In this document: positions 20,681 through 29,834 of the stretch, one piece after another
Numbering within the stretch: the first letter of the stretch is position 1
Layout of the letters: the number at the start of each line of letters is the position of its first letter
Assembly: GCF_016887565.1 (NCBI RefSeq)
Contig: NZ_CP069396.1
Coordinates: 7,670,001 to 7,734,000, forward strand
Length of the DNA: 64,000 nt
DNA from: Archangium violaceum
Lineage (GTDB): Bacteria; Myxococcota; Myxococcia; Myxococcales; Myxococcaceae
Reading direction: 5' to 3'
The notes under the pieces: model-generated
The model's input: the letters and a program-made list of their open reading frames with translations, nothing else
What the model was told of the DNA's origin: nothing
Database searches by the model: none
Position numbers and translations under genes: made by a program

Positions 20681-22774
20681 TCAACGGTTCTGGAGGAGCA
20701 ACCGCTCTTCGTTCCAGGTGAGCCCATATCGAAGCATCGCCTCGGCGAGTCCCGTCTGTATCGGCGGTGGATGAGCGAGGTCGTCGAACTTGATCAGGCG
20801 GATCGTCTTGTCGGCCCCCGCCGAGGCCAGGGCCGACATACCGGGCGAGAATGAGACGGCGGTTGGCATTCCTTGATGGCCAGCGCTCCTGCCCATCAGC
20901 TCCCCGGAAGGAAGGCTCCAGACCTTGACCAGCAGGTCCATTCCACCCGAGGCCATGAACCTCCCATCCTGTGACATGCCAATGGACAGAGCTCCGACAG
21001 CCCCCTCGTCCAGCGCTTTCACCAGGCGGCCGTCCATGGCATCCCAGATACGAATGGGTTGATTGATGCCCGCCGTCACCAGGCGGTTGTCGGAGGGGGT
21101 GAAGGCAACCGCTCGGACCAGCCCCCCCGTGTCGAGCTGGAGAATCTGCTGACGGCGATTCAAATCCCAGAGGCGCACGGTGTTGTCCGCGCCGCCAGAT
21201 GCGAGACGATTCCCCGCTGGCTCGAAGGCCAGGGACCAGATTTTTCCCGTGTGACCCGTGAGCTGACCGAGGACGGAGCCAGAGGGCAGCGACCAGAGGA
21301 GGATGTCGCGATCTCCGCCTGCCGCGAGGGACTTCCCATCCGGAGCAATGGCCAATGCGCGAACGGACCCGGTCACGCCGGACAGGGCGAGCAACTGCCG
21401 GCCAGAGCCTGCCTCCAGGACACGCACCGTCCCATCCAGTCCGCCCGCCGCGATGAGCTTGCGATCCGGGCTCACCGCGAGGGAGGAGATCCCCGTTCCG
21501 AGCGAGCGCGGCTCCAGGGCGTTCCCTTCCGGGAGGCTCCACAGGCGCAATCCATCCTCCCCGCCCGAGACGAGCGCCTGGTCCTCTGAAAACGCCAACG
21601 CCTCCACCCAGACCTGGTGTCCCCGAAGGATCACTTCAGCGGGAGTCCTGGGCCGGGACCAGACGTGCAACGAGCCATCCCGTCCGCCTGAAGCAAAGGT
21701 GAGCCCGTCTGGAGACAAGGCGACCGTCATCGCGAACGAGCGATGTGCATCCAGACGCTCGAGGAGCTCGCCACTGCGCGCATCGAAGAGCTGAATGCGC
21801 CCATCCCACCCCGCCTGGACGAGGAGCCGGAACTGGGGATCGATGATGGTGGCCGAGACGCCGCTCTGGATTCTCAGGACATCGAGGAGCTGTCCGGACC
21901 GGGTGCTCCAGAAACGGACCGTGCGGTCGGCAGCCGCGGTCATGATCCGCTGTCCATCGGCGGAGAAGGCCCCCGACTCCACCTTCTCTTCGTGTCCGAC
22001 GAGGCGGTGGAGCTCCGTGCGCGCACCCAGATCCCAGACCCGGGTACTCCGGTCCATGCTCGTCGAGAGCAGGTGCCTTTCATCTCCGGAGAAAGCGACG
22101 GAGATCGCGTACTCGTCGTGCTCGAACCGCATCCGCTCGGTCCCGGCGCCGACGTCCCAGACGCGGACCGTCTTGTCCACGCCACAGGAAGCCAGCATCT
22201 TCCCGCCGGGCGAGAACGCCAGGCCACGCACCACGTCCGAATGGCCTTGGAGCAAGGCCACCTGCCTGCCTTGACTCGAGTCCCAGATGCGGATCTCCCC
22301 CGGCCGGCCCGCGGAGGCCAGCAGTCGGCCGTCCGGGGAAAAGGCGACGGCATGTACCTCGGCTGAATGGCCCTCGAGCTTCGCCAGCAGCTCTCCGCGG
22401 CTCACATCCCAGAGGCGAATGACGGAATCGGTTCCCGCCGAAGCAAGCACCCGGCCATCCGGGGAGAACGTGGCGGTGAGAACGGAGCCCTCGAATGTCT
22501 TCGTCCACAATCGGGTGGAGGCACGGCTCCTCGCCCAGGCCTGCCCCCACTGCGCCGCCAGCGAGTCCGTCTCCATGCGGGCGGCCGCGAAATAACCCGC
22601 CGCCAGACCCCATTGCCGCGATTCGGCCGCCGCGTCACCCTTCGCCAGGTAGATTCGCGCACGCAGGCTCCGCTCGGTCGTGCCCGCCCCGGAGACTTCA
22701 CCGGCGGGCCGGAGGGCCGAGCAGGAAGCCAGCAGCAGCGCCAGGCCCACCCAACCCAGCGGCCGAGCCCTCAT
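20681..22774 (-). CDS. WD40-repeat lipoprotein
   Basis: The 697-residue protein begins with a lipoprotein signal ([13 protein letters not shown], Cys18). After a helical stretch of about 80 residues it holds roughly 13 or 14 WD40 repeats (for example [21 protein letters not shown]), enough for two seven-bladed propellers. It should be an envelope scaffold. Its ATG overlaps the stop of the 2OG oxygenase gene by 4 bp, so it is translationally coupled to the modification operon. A WD40 lipoprotein is unusual in a RiPP cluster and might serve in export, immunity or envelope attachment; none of these is shown by the sequence. Confidence 0.88.
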   Translation of the reverse strand: MRARPLGWVGLALLLASCSALRPAGEVSGAGTTERSLRARIYLAKGDAAAESRQWGLAAGYFAAARMETDSLAAQWGQAWARSRASTRLWTKTFEGSVLTATFSPDGRVLASAGTDSVIRLWDVSRGELLAKLEGHSAEVHAVAFSPDGRLLASAGRPGEIRIWDSSQGRQVALLQGHSDVVRGLAFSPGGKMLASCGVDKTVRVWDVGAGTERMRFEHDEYAISVAFSGDERHLLSTSMDRSTRVWDLGARTELHRLVGHEEKVESGAFSADGQRIMTAAADRTVRFWSTRSGQLLDVLRIQSGVSATIIDPQFRLLVQAGWDGRIQLFDARSGELLERLDAHRSFAMTVALSPDGLTFASGGRDGSLHVWSRPRTPAEVILRGHQVWVEALAFSEDQALVSGGEDGLRLWSLPEGNALEPRSLGTGISSLAVSPDRKLIAAGGLDGTVRVLEAGSGRQLLALSGVTGSVRALAIAPDGKSLAAGGDRDILLWSLPSGSVLGQLTGHTGKIWSLAFEPAGNRLASGGADNTVRLWDLNRRQQILQLDTGGLVRAVAFTPSDNRLVTAGINQPIRIWDAMDGRLVKALDEGAVGALSIGMSQDGRFMASGGMDLLVKVWSLPSGELMGRSAGHQGMPTAVSFSPGMSALASAGADKTIRLIKFDDLAHPPPIQTGLAEAMLRYGLTWNEERLLLQNR

Positions 22775-23946
22775 GTCAGTTCCTCGGTGAACGACCCCGG
22801 AACGAAGTGGAAGAAGATGGAGATCGAGCGTTTCCCGGGAGAGAGGGCATTGCGCCAGTGGGCGATCTCCCGTCCCTTGTAGATGACCGCATCCCCGATC
22901 GCGAGCCGTACCCCGAGGCGATCCTCCCCGGTGGGGGAGAGCCAGAGCGGCCAGGAGCACTTCCCCTCGGGCCGGGGAAGGAAGTCGACCAGGAGGGAGA
23001 TCGTGAACTCGCACTGAGGGCGGTCCACATGCCGCTTGAGCACCGCGCCTGGCATGTACTCCGCGATGTAGCAGTACGAGGGCTTCACCGGGCAACCCAC
23101 CAGAGAGGCCACGAAGGGCGGGAGCTGCCGGTGCAGGAACGAGGTCACGGTCTCTCCATGGAGGACGTGCCTCAACGGCACTTGACCGTCACCCGCCTTG
23201 AGGAACCCCTGGGCGCGCAGCTCCCGGAAGTACGTGGAGAGCGCGAGGCAGAAGGAGCGGGAGAAGAGACCTTCGACGATGGCGTACCCGTGCTCGCGAA
23301 AGGACCGGCGCTCGTCCGAGCTGGGACCGGCGGGCGACTCCCGTGAATCGGACCGGGGCAGCAGAAGACCCGCCGCCTCGAGCTCCGCGACCAGCGCGGG
23401 CGGATACCGGCCCTGACGTGCCTCGGAAGAACCAGACAACCGGCCGAGGAGCTCGCGGTGGCGTGCGCCCAGATGCACCGGGACCAGGACCCCCGTCCTG
23501 CGTTCCGGAACCCAGGCCAGCGAATGCTCGGAGGAGAGCCGCTCTCCGAGCTCGGGGTCCTGTTCGGAGCCAAGGACTTCCTCGCGCCCTCCGAACCGGG
23601 CCGCCGGGTTCAACTGGAGAGCGCCCGCGGGAGCGGCGCGGCGGGGCGCACGGGTGAGCCCACGCTTGGGGAGGTGCATCAGTTGCACACTCCGGGACAC
23701 CTCTCGTGGAGGAACGAAGATGCCAAGCCGTCGAAGCGCCCGCTCGTGCGCGTCGGTGAGCTCGACATGCCCCGCACCGGTCCGGCCCAGCAGGCGCTCG
23801 AGCAGCTCGAAGAGCTCGCGATGACGCGCCCGCGAGATGATCTCCCCTCGCAGGCCACGACCCTTCACTGGCGCGGAAATGGCGTATGCGGGCCCCTGCT
23901 CGTCGATCGGCGTGATGCGCAGATTCGGATTCAGGACGAGGTCCAT
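22771..23946 (-). CDS. 2OG-Fe(II) oxygenase with an extra N-terminal domain
   Basis: The C-terminal half of this 391-residue protein is a 2-oxoglutarate/iron oxygenase: His306-x-Asp308 in LKRHVDRPQ and His363 in EIAHWRNAL form the iron triad, and Arg about 10 residues later fits 2OG binding. Residues 1-205 are not part of the usual fold and look like two similar helical units ([14 protein letters not shown] and [12 protein letters not shown]), perhaps for substrate binding. Its job may be hydroxylation of the peptide product. It lies 28 bp after the cupin gene and overlaps the WD40 gene. Confidence 0.82.
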   Translation of the reverse strand: MDLVLNPNLRITPIDEQGPAYAISAPVKGRGLRGEIISRARHRELFELLERLLGRTGAGHVELTDAHERALRRLGIFVPPREVSRSVQLMHLPKRGLTRAPRRAAPAGALQLNPAARFGGREEVLGSEQDPELGERLSSEHSLAWVPERRTGVLVPVHLGARHRELLGRLSGSSEARQGRYPPALVAELEAAGLLLPRSDSRESPAGPSSDERRSFREHGYAIVEGLFSRSFCLALSTYFRELRAQGFLKAGDGQVPLRHVLHGETVTSFLHRQLPPFVASLVGCPVKPSYCYIAEYMPGAVLKRHVDRPQCEFTISLLVDFLPRPEGKCSWPLWLSPTGEDRLGVRLAIGDAVIYKGREIAHWRNALSPGKRSISIFFHFVPGSFTEELT

Positions 23947-23974
23947 CGATCGTTTCTCGCTTGTTGAAAGGCGC

Positions 23975-25186
23975 TCAACGCTCTTGAAGGAGGGGCGCCA
24001 GAATCGGATGAGCTCGCAATTGAGCGAAATGCCTCAGCAACTCCTGACGCTGGTTGTCGATATCCTCCGGGGAGAACGTCTCGCCGAGAGCGCCAAGAAC
24101 CTTCTTGTCGTCCAGCCCCAGGATCATCAGCCGAACGATTTCCCCATTCAGCTCGTCGAACTCGACTCCCATCATCAGGCGTTCTCCAAGCTCGGAGACC
24201 CACTCCGCGGCCTTCTGCCTCGGGTCGGCATCGGGGAACCGTTGACGGATCATCTCGAAGATCGCGCTTCGCTCGGGAAGGACGAGGAGCAACGCGAGGA
24301 AGAAGCGATGACTCGCATCGGTAATGCTGCTCCGCAGACTGACGATGGCGCGGTCGCGCCGCTGCTGTGCGAACACCGCGTCGAAAGTCGAAGTCACCTC
24401 GCCATGCCGCCGGCTCGCCAGGGAGAGCGCCTCGTCCCAGAAGGGGCGCTCGGGGGCGATCTCCGCGAGTTGCTGCAGCACGAGGAAGGTCTCGTGTAGC
24501 CCGGCTCCCTCGAGGAGGGAGCGGGTCCATCGCTGGTGTTCGGCGGGCCGGGTCCTGGCCAGGAACTTCAGATACTGGAGCCGGCGGACCATCAGCGGAT
24601 CGCGAACGAAGGGATACACCGCGATGGACGGCCGATGGTGGTCGAGCTGTGGCCCCTCGGAGCCGGAGCCCACCGTGCGCACCACGATCGAGATCGAGGG
24701 GAAATCGAGGTGGAACAGCGAATGGATCAACCCCCGCCCCGTGATTCTCCTGATGTCACCGCGGCGCAACAACTCCACCTGCTGCAGGGCGTGCGTCCCC
24801 ACGAGGAAATGCGGATTGATGGTGTGGGTGGGCGTGAACTGGTAACGGGCGTGAACGCTCGAGCCCTCGAGGACGGAAAAGGCACCGAAGAACCCATGCT
24901 CGTGGATCGAAGTCGTGCCCACGACCCAGTGCAGCAGTTGGATGAGCAACCGCCCGTCATTGAAGACGACGAGTGTGGGTTCCCCGAAGGCGGAGGAGAG
25001 ATCGCCTTGGGGTGGAAGGCTCGCCGCCGACATCAACCAGCTCGCCACCTGGTCGACGTCGATGTGTTCGTGGCATTGCGCGGCCCGCAGGAACTGTTCG
25101 GCTATCTGGGGAAGGGCATGCTCATCATAGCTGGCGGCAGACCACGCCTCGTCAATCCGTTGCCCCAGCTTCTCGAAGAATTGCAT
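23975..25186 (-). CDS. Cysteine-dioxygenase-like cupin protein
   Basis: In this 403-residue protein a core of about residues 70-170 has IHEHGFFGAF (His95, His97) and IHSLFHLDF (His155). The His-x-His plus distal His about 58 residues later resembles the three-His iron site of cysteine dioxygenases. The rest is mostly helical and matches no family I know. It is 12 bp after the ATP-grasp gene, so it is co-transcribed. A full-length paralogue with a broken metal site lies at 16144-17352. Substrate unknown; oxidation of the peptide's single Cys is one testable idea. Confidence 0.65.
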   Translation of the reverse strand: MQFFEKLGQRIDEAWSAASYDEHALPQIAEQFLRAAQCHEHIDVDQVASWLMSAASLPPQGDLSSAFGEPTLVVFNDGRLLIQLLHWVVGTTSIHEHGFFGAFSVLEGSSVHARYQFTPTHTINPHFLVGTHALQQVELLRRGDIRRITGRGLIHSLFHLDFPSISIVVRTVGSGSEGPQLDHHRPSIAVYPFVRDPLMVRRLQYLKFLARTRPAEHQRWTRSLLEGAGLHETFLVLQQLAEIAPERPFWDEALSLASRRHGEVTSTFDAVFAQQRRDRAIVSLRSSITDASHRFFLALLLVLPERSAIFEMIRQRFPDADPRQKAAEWVSELGERLMMGVEFDELNGEIVRLMILGLDDKKVLGALGETFSPEDIDNQRQELLRHFAQLRAHPILAPLLQER

Positions 25187-25198
25187 GTTCTACACACC

Positions 25199-26812
25199 TC
25201 ACTGGATGTCCAGCGGAGACGAAACGGGTTGCAATTTCCCTTCGGCGTTGAGGGTCGTGCGGCTCACGATGGGATACCGCTTGGAGAAGAGCGCCTCGTC
25301 ACCCGCGAAGATCAGCCTGGGCTCGAGGTGGCTCGGCATTCCGTGCTCACGTACGCCGTCCTCCGTGAGCCAGATGAGAAACGCCTCGGCCCGCTGATCC
25401 GTCAGGAGAGGAAGCCAGCCGTCCGAGGACAGCGTGCCGATCCTCCCCTCTGGCCACCGTTGGAGAAAAGCACTCTCGAGCTCGGCCCGCGCGAGGGTGC
25501 CCCGATCGGCCTCCTCGGTCATCGCCAGCCAGACTGGCACCTTGCCTTCTTGCTCGATGAATCCGGGGACCATCTCCACGAATCCCACCAGCTCATGGTC
25601 CGCCGCGGCGGGCTGATCTCCCCGGAGGTAGGTCACTCCACACGGAGAATTGATCTCCAACACAGCGCCACCCTCGGAGAGAGGAGCACCCTCGTCACGC
25701 AGGATGACATCGATCCCCGCGCTCGGCTCCCCGAACCGCTCCAACAACCGCTCCAAGGCTTCGCGATCCGCTGGATGCAACGCCTCCAACGGAGCCTTTT
25801 CCATCTGCTCACCCGCGGCGGCCGAAACGCGCAGCCGGGCCCCAGCCTCCGGAATCACACGCGAGAGATCCGCCATGGACCGGATGCCATATCCCCAGAG
25901 CTGTTGCAGCAGGCGCTGCTGCTGAATCAGCAGCCGGTGTGCTCGCCGGTGCAGCTCGGGTTGATCCCGCTGGAGCAATTCGTCGATCGTGCTCACGCCA
26001 TCCCCCGTGATCACTCGAGGGTTGGCTCGAAACACGCGGAACAGCTTGCCCCCGATGAAGTGGAGTCGGAGCTCCACTCCCTCCAACATCCGTTCGACCA
26101 GCAGGAAGTCGGAACGGAAGAATTGTTCCGCCGCGACCGCCAGATCGGCCGCATTCTGGATGCCCAGGATGACGGACTCGGAGTTCCCTCCAGAGACGGC
26201 CTTCAACGCCACCGGATACCCAAGGGACTCCGCCCGCTCGAGGAGATCCTCCTTGTTCAAGGACAGGAAGCCGGGAGCCACGGGAATTCCCGACGTCTTG
26301 AGCAGGTCCCGCCCAAAAGCCTTGTTCGTTCCCGCCAACGTCAGGATGCCCGAGACACTCTGATCCAGGTTCATGCTGATCAGACGGCAATGACGCCCGA
26401 TCCCCAGATAGAGGGACTGAAAGCGGCCGAGCAGCACGGGCAGCGACACCCAGCGCCGATAATCCGCGAGGCGGCGATACAGGCCGTACCCCACGGTGTA
26501 GACGTAGCTGTCGTGCGCGATGGGCAGCAGTCTGCGCTGCACGCGATCGGTGTCTTCGGGGTTCAGCGCAAGCACCCTGGAGAGCAGGGCCGGCGAAAAA
26601 AACGGGTAGACGCCCGCGTACACATGCGTGATGCCGTCCCCCTCCGGTTCGAGCGTCAATGGCTCTCCCAGGTTGGGTTCCACGATGAGGCGGTGCCATT
26701 GCGCGGTCACGGCTTCGATTTCGGACTCCGAAGCCGACAACCATGCATGCATGAGGTCCGTGCCCGGCGTGAAGGACACCCCTTGATGAACGACGATTCT
26801 CGAGACCCTCAT
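25199..26812 (-). CDS. ATP-grasp ligase, cyanophycin-synthetase-like
   Basis: This 537-residue protein has a central ATP-grasp domain of about residues 150-430: GTNKAFGRDLLKTSGIPVAPGF, FLLVERMLEGVELRLHFIGGK, VITGDGVSTIDELL and AVLEINSPCGV follow the order seen in cyanophycin and glutathione synthetases. These form amide bonds using ATP. The N-terminal 150 and C-terminal 100 residues are not recognised. The ATG overlaps the DUF6445 stop (TAATG), so translation is coupled; the longer frame to 26959 is rejected. It may add an amino acid or close a ring on the peptide product; substrate unknown. Confidence 0.82.
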   Translation of the reverse strand: MRVSRIVVHQGVSFTPGTDLMHAWLSASESEIEAVTAQWHRLIVEPNLGEPLTLEPEGDGITHVYAGVYPFFSPALLSRVLALNPEDTDRVQRRLLPIAHDSYVYTVGYGLYRRLADYRRWVSLPVLLGRFQSLYLGIGRHCRLISMNLDQSVSGILTLAGTNKAFGRDLLKTSGIPVAPGFLSLNKEDLLERAESLGYPVALKAVSGGNSESVILGIQNAADLAVAAEQFFRSDFLLVERMLEGVELRLHFIGGKLFRVFRANPRVITGDGVSTIDELLQRDQPELHRRAHRLLIQQQRLLQQLWGYGIRSMADLSRVIPEAGARLRVSAAAGEQMEKAPLEALHPADREALERLLERFGEPSAGIDVILRDEGAPLSEGGAVLEINSPCGVTYLRGDQPAAADHELVGFVEMVPGFIEQEGKVPVWLAMTEEADRGTLARAELESAFLQRWPEGRIGTLSSDGWLPLLTDQRAEAFLIWLTEDGVREHGMPSHLEPRLIFAGDEALFSKRYPIVSRTTLNAEGKLQPVSSPLDIQ

Positions 26813-27408
26813 TACCGGGCTTCGTTGAAGAAGAAGAGCTGTGTGAGACGCGCGTTCTCGATGTGATCGCCGAACGAATTCGCCTGGGAATGGAAGAACT
26901 GGCCCCGGAACAGTATCAGCCTGTTGTACTTCATCGGGAGGAAGAAGGACTGCGTCCACCGATCGCGGTGCATCCCTTCCTGGACCACGAAGTAATCCCA
27001 GACCGTCTTGCCCTCGAGAAGCGAATAGATGTCGAGGACTTCATCTCGGGTCGGCCACTTCTCCAACCCGGTTTCATTGTGCCGCCAGAAGCAGGTGCCG
27101 CCCTCGCACTGCTCCGGGGGATTCAAATAGAGAATGCCCCCCCAGTCGCAGTGGTCGACATGGATGTCCATCGAATGCTGCTCGTTGGCGGCTCGAAAAG
27201 CGAAGCGCCCCGTCCCTTCTGGAGCCGCGGGGACGAGGGGTACCCCGAGCAACCTGGAGATCTGCTCGATCTCGGGCGTCGTGGCCCTGAAGTCGGAGTA
27301 CAGCCCGGTCGAGTTCAGGTTCCGGTACTGGGCACCAAGCGCCTCGCGTCGCTTGCTATCGACGTCGGGGCAGAAGTCGTCCACGACCAAGAAGGAGATT
27401 TCCGGCAT
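26812..27408 (-). CDS. DUF6445 protein (2OG-oxygenase-like fold)
   Basis: This 198-residue protein matches the DUF6445 pattern: DIHVDHCDWGGILYLNPPEQ with a His83-x-Asp85 pair, GGTCFWRH, and a distal His173 in LFRGQFFHSQ. The H-x-D...H order suggests an iron site in a jelly-roll fold, but the family has no known reaction that I can cite. It is the first gene of a five-gene operon, with a TATAGT -10 box upstream. Together with the 2OG enzyme and the cupin it gives three possible iron enzymes in one cluster. Confidence 0.75.
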   Translation of the reverse strand: MPEISFLVVDDFCPDVDSKRREALGAQYRNLNSTGLYSDFRATTPEIEQISRLLGVPLVPAAPEGTGRFAFRAANEQHSMDIHVDHCDWGGILYLNPPEQCEGGTCFWRHNETGLEKWPTRDEVLDIYSLLEGKTVWDYFVVQEGMHRDRWTQSFFLPMKYNRLILFRGQFFHSQANSFGDHIENARLTQLFFFNEAR

Positions 27409-27467
27409 CGGGTGTGATCTGGAGGGGGGACTGGAGCTTGCGTCAGCAACGCTCTGTTGGCTTTCCG

Positions 27468-27473
27468 ACTATA
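27468..27473 (-). promoter_or_regulatory. Probable -10 box of the modification operon
   Basis: TATAGT on the minus strand lies about 60 bp before the DUF6445 start, as TGCTATAGT (extended -10 style). No clear -35 hexamer is seen at the usual distance, so an activator may be needed. Confidence 0.4.
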
Positions 27474-27522
27474 GCAAGGAGGTCGCGAGGTACGATACGA
27501 GGACGTGAGGGCTCGTCTTTCA

Positions 27523-27567
27523 TGGAGCCGACACCCGGATTCGAACCGGCGACCTACGGATTACGAA
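27523..27567 (-). pseudogene. 3' half of tRNA-Thr(CGT) (attachment-site-like remnant)
   Basis: Read on the minus strand, the 45 nt run from the anticodon loop (TTCGTAA, anticodon CGT) through the variable region and T-arm (GCCGGTTCGAATCCGG) to the acceptor end GTCGGCTCCA. The 5' half of a tRNA is missing: nothing upstream pairs with the anticodon stem or acceptor. Fragments that start in the anticodon loop are typical of sites left by tyrosine-recombinase elements. The plus strand here translates to the familiar GFEPATYGLR artefact of tRNA regions. Confidence 0.75.
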
Positions 27568-27607
27568 GAGTGGAGCCCCTTCTGGTCGCCACCGTAACCC
27601 ACTGGAA

Positions 27608-29131
27608 TTACTGCGAATCGGGCCTCTTTTTGGCCTGACGAGGCACCAGGGGCGCCGCGGGCGTCTCGGGGGCAGGCTCGGAGAGGAAGGGCTTCCACTG
27701 GATGGTGTAGTTCGCGGCGCTGTCATCGGCACTGTCGAGGACCAGGGCGTCGATCTCCGCCTCCACGGTCGTTCCCCAGTAATTCCCGCTGAGGTCGAAC
27801 GTGCCGCCGGTTCGTCCGGCATTGCCGCCTCCAATGGTCAACTGCTGCACCCGGTTCGTCAGGCCGATGAAGGAGTTGCCACGGATGACGGCCCTCGTTC
27901 CCTGAGGTGCCACGTAGAGCTTGCCCGCGCGCAGCAGGTTGTTCTCCACGACCAAGGGGTTGAAGTGGTTCGGCCCGAGGATGAGTTGGAGCCCGTGCAG
28001 CGTGTTGCGCCGGAAGGTGCCTCCGTCACCGTAGAGCGTGACGCCCGACTCGAGCTCGCAGTCACTCATCGAGCCCGCACCGACGAAGAGGCTCGAGTAG
28101 ACGGCGAGCGAGCTCCGCATCCAGTCGATGAGACAGTGCTCGTAGGTGACCGTCGCCCCGGTGGGTGCCGAGGTGAAGAAACCCGGGTTGAAGAGCAGGA
28201 AGCGCGTGTACTTGAACACGTGGTTGCTCGACGAGGTGCCCCTGAGCAGCCCGTTCCAGAACGTCACCGGCTCCTCGGCCGTGCCGATGGCCTGGATGCT
28301 CGTCTCGCCGTCGTCGGTCAGCGAGCCGAAAACGACGACCCCCGGCTCCACCTGGAGTGACGAACCGCGAGTCAGGTGGACCACCTTGTTCGGGTCGAAC
28401 ACATAGGGGCTGCCATCCTGGGTGAAGCGCGCCGCGCCGGACAGATCCTGGGACACCAGGGTGCCCGCCCGGGTCTTGAAGCGGAGCGTCAGTTGCGGCA
28501 CCGCGTTGCCCGCGCCGTCTCGGAGGCCGGAGAGTTGCACCGTCACGTCCGCGTCCCGCCGCATCGGAATGCCGGGCGTCACGGTCAGCACCCGCTGCTC
28601 ATACGCGAGCTGAATGGAGGAACTGGCGGAGTCCGCCTGCTCCATCGGCAGGATCTGGACGGTGCCCGGACTGACCGAGGCCGGGTCGAGCTCCTCGTTG
28701 AACTCGATGCGGACGGGCGACATGACCGGCACGTCGGCCGCCCCTCCCGCAGGAGAGCTCGAGAGCACTGCCGGCGGGCGGGTGTCCTTCGAAACCACCG
28801 AGGCCGACGCGCTGACGGAGGTGTCGGCCTTCAGGACCGCGGTGACGGTCGCGGAGGTGCCATGCGCGGGAGCTGTGAACAGCCCCGTTACATCAATGGT
28901 CCCCGCGGAGGTGGACCAGGAGACGTCGGCAAGCTCCTGACCGAGCCTCGCGGTGAAGTGAGTGGTGCTCCCGGGCTCCAACTCCGAGGTGGCCGGTGAG
29001 ACGGTCAGTCCGGGGGGCGGCGGTGGTGTCTGGGTCCCCTCGCCACACGCGCACCAAAGCGTGGCGAGAAGCGTGAGGGCACACAGCCTGGCGGTCGTGG
29101 GAGTCGGAGGAATGCGCGCGGTGGGCAGCAT
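27608..29131 (-). CDS. Secreted lipoprotein with Ig-like and beta-helix domains
   Basis: The 507-residue protein has a signal peptide ending in LLATLWCACGEG, so it is probably a lipoprotein. A Pro-rich linker is followed by an Ig-like domain (about 40-115), a Big_5-type domain (about 118-225, PVMSPVRIEFNEELDPASV) and a right-handed beta-helix with short repeats (about 240-470, such as NLLRAGKLYVAPQG). Such proteins sit on the cell surface; the function is unknown. It lies alone, divergent from the PadR gene. Confidence 0.82.
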   Translation of the reverse strand: MLPTARIPPTPTTARLCALTLLATLWCACGEGTQTPPPPPGLTVSPATSELEPGSTTHFTARLGQELADVSWSTSAGTIDVTGLFTAPAHGTSATVTAVLKADTSVSASASVVSKDTRPPAVLSSSPAGGAADVPVMSPVRIEFNEELDPASVSPGTVQILPMEQADSASSSIQLAYEQRVLTVTPGIPMRRDADVTVQLSGLRDGAGNAVPQLTLRFKTRAGTLVSQDLSGAARFTQDGSPYVFDPNKVVHLTRGSSLQVEPGVVVFGSLTDDGETSIQAIGTAEEPVTFWNGLLRGTSSSNHVFKYTRFLLFNPGFFTSAPTGATVTYEHCLIDWMRSSLAVYSSLFVGAGSMSDCELESGVTLYGDGGTFRRNTLHGLQLILGPNHFNPLVVENNLLRAGKLYVAPQGTRAVIRGNSFIGLTNRVQQLTIGGGNAGRTGGTFDLSGNYWGTTVEAEIDALVLDSADDSAANYTIQWKPFLSEPAPETPAAPLVPRQAKKRPDSQ

Positions 29132-29225
29132 CCCCCAAGTATCAAAGAGCGACGGGCCGGATGGATGAAGTCCTGGGTGGGCAACCGACCGCCCCTCTGA
29201 GGCGGCCTTGACGCCGATGCGTCTG

Positions 29226-29250
29226 AGATATATCTAAGCAACATCTAGAT
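29226..29250 (+). promoter_or_regulatory. Probable PadR operator and promoter region
   Basis: Two perfect short palindromes, AGATATATCT (29226-29235) and ATCTAGAT (29243-29250), lie about 30 bp before the PadR start, with TTGACG at 29208-29213. The AT-rich palindromes overlap the expected -10 region. PadR proteins usually repress their own operon through such sites. Confidence 0.6.
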
Positions 29251-29279
29251 AGCTCTTACGGGGCTCGAAAGGACGCACC

Positions 29280-29834
29280 ATGCGAGGCAGACACGGAAGA
29301 AGGCGGGACGAAGCAGATCACTGGCAGAGCGAGCGGGATGACCACAGGGGACGGCATGGACATGGCGGGCGCCACCGCATGTTCGAGGGCGGCGAGCTGC
29401 GCCTCGTCCTGCTCCACCTCATCGCCCAGGAGCCCCGCCACGGTTACGACCTGATCCGCGCGATCGAAGGGCTCAGCCGCGGCGAGTATGCACCCAGCCC
29501 AGGGGTGGTCTATCCGACGCTCACCCTGCTCCAGGACATGGGCCTGGTCGGCGAGCCGGATACCAACAACCAGCGCAAGCTCTTCTCCATCACGGAGCAA
29601 GGCCGAGCGCTGCTCAGCGAGAACGCGAAGGTCGTGGAGGCCCTGCTCCAGCGGCTCGGGGCCGCCGCGGAGATTCGCGAGCGGACTGACGCCGCCCCGG
29701 TCCGGCGCGCCATGCACAACCTGAAGAGCGTGCTGTTCGACACGCTGTCGGCCGGCGCCGACAAGAAGATCGTCCTCGAAGTGGCGGCCCTGATCGACGA
29801 GGCCGCGCAGAAGATCGAGAGGCTCCGCTCATGA
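29280..29834 (+). CDS. PadR-family transcriptional regulator
   Basis: The 184-residue protein has an Arg/His-rich N-terminal tail (1-33, with many His that could bind metal), then a PadR winged helix (about 34-110: LRLVLLHLIAQEPRHGYDLIRAIE, YPTLTLLQDMGLV) and a C-terminal dimerisation helix. It represses genes until a ligand binds. Its stop overlaps the start of the siderophore-interacting protein gene by 4 bp. That pairing is common and suggests iron or siderophore control. Palindromes just upstream suggest self-regulation. Confidence 0.9.
   Translation: MRGRHGRRRDEADHWQSERDDHRGRHGHGGRHRMFEGGELRLVLLHLIAQEPRHGYDLIRAIEGLSRGEYAPSPGVVYPTLTLLQDMGLVGEPDTNNQRKLFSITEQGRALLSENAKVVEALLQRLGAAAEIRERTDAAPVRRAMHNLKSVLFDTLSAGADKKIVLEVAALIDEAAQKIERLRS

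Noticed and set aside
27414-27638. 74-residue plus-strand frame with GFEPATYGLR
   Set aside because: This is the well-known false translation across a tRNA on the other strand.
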